The position numbers were made by a program, and so were the translations under genes. The notes beneath the pieces were generated by a model. The model was given only the letters and a program-made list of their open reading frames with translations. It did not search any database and was not told the DNA's origin. From positions 1 through 7,678 of the forward strand of contig JAEDFW010000083.1 in assembly GCA_016297855.1 (NCBI GenBank): a stretch of 7,678 nt of DNA, given 5' to 3'. This document shows, piece after piece, positions 5,782 to 7,678 of this stretch (position 1 is the stretch's first letter; every line of letters begins with the position of its first letter). This DNA comes from Oscillospiraceae bacterium. GTDB taxonomy: Bacteria > Bacillota > Clostridia > Oscillospirales > Oscillospiraceae.

Positions 5782-6739
5782 GAAACGACTTGCAGCGCTG
5801 CTGGCTGCCCTGCTGCTGGTGTCGCTTTTTTCCGGCTGCAGCGCCGGCGCAAATCCCGTCCGCGTGACGCTGGTTCTCAAAACCGAGGCCAGCGTGGCCG
5901 AGTTCTGGGAAATGCTGCTCTCGGGCGTGCATGCCGCCGCCGAAGAATACGGCGTGGAACTTGCCACCGTGACGTCGTCCACCGAGACGGCCATCGACGA
6001 GCAGATCGCATTGATCGAGACCGTCATCGCAGACAAGCCCGACGTGATGATCCTCTCAGCCGCCGACTATGACCGCTGCGCCGCCGTGACCGAGAAGGCC
6101 ATTGCCGCCGGCATCAGGGTCGTAAGTCTGGATACTGACGTAAACGCCGAAGGCCGCAGCTGCTTTGTCGCCAGCAACAACTACCAGATCGGCGTGGACA
6201 TGGGCACGCAGCTGGCGCAGTACCTGCCCTCCGGCGGCAAGGTGGCCGTCATCCAGCACATGCAGACCACCACCTCCGGCACCAACCGCACGCAGGGCGC
6301 GATGGACGCGCTGTCGCGCTATCCGAACATCGAGGTGCTGGGCGCGTACTGCTGCGAAAATAGTCTGGAAAAGGCGCAGAGCATCACAAAACAGCTTCTG
6401 GCCGAGCATCCGGATATCGCAGGCTTTGTCTGCACCAACGAGGTCTGCAACGTCGCGGCGGCCAATACGCTCGTCGAGCTCGGTCTGGGCGGGCAGGTGT
6501 ATCTGGTCGGCTGTGACAACTCGCAGCGGCAGATCCAGTTCCTTGAGCAGAACGTCATTCAGTCCATCGTGGTGCAGCGGCCGTTCAACATGGGCTATCT
6601 CGCCGTTGAGCAGGCGGTGCTGCTGGCCTCGGGCGAGCATGTGGCCGAGCGTGTTGAGGTGCCGTGCGTGACCATCACGCAGCAGAACATGTACACGCCG
6701 GAGAACCAGAAGCTGCTGTTCCCCGTTACAGAGCGGTAA
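5771..6739 (+). CDS. RbsB-like sugar-binding lipoprotein, probable sensory partner of the kinase
   Basis: Predicted surface lipoprotein of 322 residues. A basic start (MKHKKR) and hydrophobic stretch end in FSGC (20-23), a near-standard lipobox with Phe instead of Leu; C23 would be lipidated. The rest fits the type I periplasmic-binding fold (Peripla_BP_4/RbsB-like): FWEMLLSGVHAAAEEYG (45-61), GIRVVSLDTDV (114-124), ASNNYQIGVDMG (134-145), NRTQGAMDAL (172-181), TNEVCNVAAANTL (222-234), VGCDN (246-250) and VVQRPFNMGYLAVEQA (267-282). Candidate ligand residues by analogy to ribose-binding protein are F45, W46, R173, D249 and Q269, suggesting a working sugar-like pocket. The start at 5771 is chosen over an upstream in-frame ATG because AAGGAGG precedes it by 9 bases and the signal peptide begins there; it overlaps the kinase by 11 bp. 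No permease or ATPase follows: a terminator comes one base after the stop codon. A role in sensing is therefore more likely than transport. Confidence 0.9.
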   Translation: MKHKKRLAALLAALLLVSLFSGCSAGANPVRVTLVLKTEASVAEFWEMLLSGVHAAAEEYGVELATVTSSTETAIDEQIALIETVIADKPDVMILSAADYDRCAAVTEKAIAAGIRVVSLDTDVNAEGRSCFVASNNYQIGVDMGTQLAQYLPSGGKVAVIQHMQTTTSGTNRTQGAMDALSRYPNIEVLGAYCCENSLEKAQSITKQLLAEHPDIAGFVCTNEVCNVAAANTLVELGLGGQVYLVGCDNSQRQIQFLEQNVIQSIVVQRPFNMGYLAVEQAVLLASGEHVAERVEVPCVTITQQNMYTPENQKLLFPVTER

Positions 6740-6774
6740 AAATCGCCGTGCCGGAAGATCCGGCACGGCGATTT
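6740..6774. terminator. Bidirectional intrinsic terminator between convergent operons
   Basis: A perfect 16-bp inverted repeat (arms 6740-6755 and 6759-6774, loop AGA) starts right after the stop of the binding-protein gene and ends 4 bases before the stop of the convergent 64-residue gene. The GC-rich core GCCGTGCCGG is flanked by AAAT/ATTT. On the minus strand the stem runs into a stretch of five T (ATTTTTA). On the plus strand the T tract is short (ATTTCAGG). It should serve both operons, more strongly for the minus strand. Confidence 0.85.
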
Positions 6775-6778
6775 CAGG

Positions 6779-6973
6779 TTATTCGTCTCTTGGTATGGGG
6801 CTGCGAACGGGATTGCCCTGCGCATCCAGCAGCGGCGTGAGCCCTCCGGCATACCCGGACTGGAAAAAGACGTAAGTCACGCCGGTCATCCGGTCGACCC
6901 AGAGCTGGCGAATGGTGCCGAAGCTGTTGCCCTCGGAGCAAAGGCGCACAAATCGGTCGTTATCCTTTGCCAT
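6779..6973 (-). CDS. Small DUF6440-like protein
   Basis: A 64-residue soluble protein without a signal peptide or membrane segment. Its core has the pattern RFVRL...G..FGTIRQLWVDRMTG (7-31), then TYVFFQSGYAGGLTPLLD (33-50) and a QGNPV tail. From memory this matches the DUF6440 family of small Firmicutes proteins, whose hallmark is a VD..TGV.Y segment followed by GYAGGLTPLLD.(D/N)G.P. No biochemical function is known to me for that family. The start at 6973 is one base after the stop of the SPFH gene (TAA-C-ATG), with a modest GAAGG 6 bases upstream. It is thus almost certainly co-transcribed and probably translationally coupled with that gene. The shared terminator follows 4 bases after its stop. 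The gene call is firm; the family name is from pattern memory and less certain. Confidence 0.78.
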   Translation of the reverse strand: MAKDNDRFVRLCSEGNSFGTIRQLWVDRMTGVTYVFFQSGYAGGLTPLLDAQGNPVRSPIPRDE

Positions 6974-6974
6974 G

Positions 6975-7678
6975 TTACGCCTTCACATCCTTCACCGACT
7001 CGACCACGCCCGCGGCCAGACCTGCAAGGCCCTGCAGCTCGGACGGGATGATAATCTTGGTGGCCTTGCCGTCGGCGATCTTCTGCATGGCCTCGAGCGC
7101 CTTGAGCTTGACGACCTGATCATTGGGCGCGTGCTGGTTGAGAAGCTCCAGCGACTCCGCCATGGCCTTCTGCACAGCCATGATGGCCTGCGCTTCGCCG
7201 TCGGCTCTGAGAATCGCAGCCTGTTTTTCGGCCTCCGCCTTCAAAATCGCGGCTTGCTTTTCAGCGTCCGCCTTCAGAATTGCCGCTTCCTTCTCACCTT
7301 CGGCCACCAGCACCTGCGAGCGCTTGGTGCCTTCGGCCTGCAGAATGGCCTGCCGGCGGTCACGCTCGGCCTTCATCTGCTTTTCCATCGAGTTCTGGAT
7401 GTCCTGCGGCGGCAGGATGTTCTTGAGCTCCACGCGGTTGACCTTGATGCCCCAGGGGTCGGTCGCTTCGTCGAGGATCGCGCGCATCTTGGTGTTGATG
7501 ACGTCGCGGCTGGTGAGCGTCTGGTCGAGCTCCAGATCGCCGATGATGTTACGCAGCGTTGTGGCCGTCAGCGTTTCCATGGCGACCATCGGCTGCTCGA
7601 CGCCGTAGGCGTACAGCTTGGGATCGGTGATCTGGAAATAGACGACGGTGTCGATCTGCATGGTGACGTTATCCTTGG
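6975..7678 (-). CDS. SPFH/stomatin-family membrane-associated protein (5' end beyond window)
   Basis: Prohibitin/stomatin-like scaffold protein of the kind that oligomerises at the bacterial membrane (QmcA/slipin type). The frame is open to the right edge, so the Met at 7661 is internal: five more codons (KDNVT) precede it. About 233 residues are present; roughly the first 70-80, including the N-terminal membrane segment, are missing. The SPFH core is recognisable, numbered from the Met at 7661: VVYFQITDPKLYAYGVEQP (6-24), TATTLRNIIGDLELDQTLTS (32-51), ATDPWGIKVNRVELKNILPP (66-85). A long charged Ala/Glu/Lys coiled coil follows, built of 11-residue units (101-166), then the conserved tail DGKATKIIIPSELQGLA (197-213). 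Such genes often sit next to an NfeD-like gene; if present here it would be outside the window. It is followed by a small gene one base later. Role inferred from family: organising membrane microdomains or regulating membrane proteolysis. Confidence 0.95.
   Translation of the reverse strand, partial: KDNVTMQIDTVVYFQITDPKLYAYGVEQPMVAMETLTATTLRNIIGDLELDQTLTSRDVINTKMRAILDEATDPWGIKVNRVELKNILPPQDIQNSMEKQMKAERDRRQAILQAEGTKRSQVLVAEGEKEAAILKADAEKQAAILKAEAEKQAAILRADGEAQAIMAVQKAMAESLELLNQHAPNDQVVKLKALEAMQKIADGKATKIIIPSELQGLAGLAAGVVESVKDVKA
7164..7361 (-). repeat. Six in-register 11-residue (33-bp) repeats in the SPFH coiled coil
   Basis: Consecutive units, N to C, are DRRQAILQAEG, TKRSQVLVAEG, EKEAAILKADA, EKQAAILKAEA, EKQAAILRADG and EAQAIMAVQKA. 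There are no insertions between them. The middle three are nearly identical in protein and similar in DNA (7197-7295), which suggests duplication or strong constraint. An 11-residue period is a hendecad coiled coil rather than the usual heptad. Confidence 0.85.

Noticed and set aside
4948..6036. 362-residue open frame on the minus strand
   Set aside because: It is antisense to the kinase and binding-protein genes, both of which have clear family motifs; the composition is typical of a GC-rich shadow frame.
7164..7361. CRISPR-like or tandem mobile repeat at 33-bp period
   Set aside because: There are no spacers; the period is an in-frame coding repeat of the coiled coil.
7123..7608. 161-residue plus-strand open frame
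   Set aside because: It is the complement of the repetitive coiled-coil coding region of the SPFH gene; its Ser/Ala repeats mirror the hendecad repeat.

Overview
The window looks like chromosomal DNA of a fairly GC-rich Firmicute, most likely a Clostridia lineage of the gut type (Oscillospiraceae-like). That placement is inferred from an L-box lysine riboswitch, the acetylase (DapH) branch of lysine synthesis, a YesN/YesM-type two-component pair, strong AAGGAG-type ribosome binding sites and GC-rich codons. No mobile element, tRNA, rRNA or CRISPR array is visible.

Region 1 (1-2213, minus strand) is a lysine/diaminopimelate operon. It reads promoter, lysine riboswitch, intrinsic terminator, dapA, dapB, dapH (cut by the left edge). 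The genes are packed at 10 and 4 bp spacing, with ribosome binding sites embedded in or touching the preceding stop codons. DapA and DapB make tetrahydrodipicolinate from aspartate semialdehyde and pyruvate, and DapH N-acetylates it on the way to diaminopimelate and lysine. Lysine bound to the leader RNA should favour the terminator and shut the operon off.

Region 2 (1888-2461) is a divergent intergenic region of about 570 bp. It holds the riboswitch and dap promoter on one side and a TATAAT promoter for the plus-strand operon on the other. Between them lie a short palindrome and an imperfect direct repeat that could be operator sites.

Region 3 (2388-6774, plus strand) is a compact signalling operon: an AraC-type response regulator (YesN family), a dCache-HAMP histidine kinase (YesM/LytS family) and a lipoprotein of the RbsB-like sugar-binding family. 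The genes overlap by 4 and 11 bp, and a perfect 16-bp inverted repeat follows at once. No ABC permease or ATPase is linked. The binding protein is therefore better read as an extracellular ligand-sensing partner of the kinase (a three-component system) than as part of an importer. This is the most interesting unit in the window; its ligand and targets are unknown.

Region 4 (6775-7678, minus strand) is the 3' part of an SPFH/stomatin-family membrane protein gene with a regular 11-residue repeat in its coiled coil. One base after it comes a 64-residue protein that resembles the DUF6440 family. These genes converge on the signalling operon at the shared hairpin.
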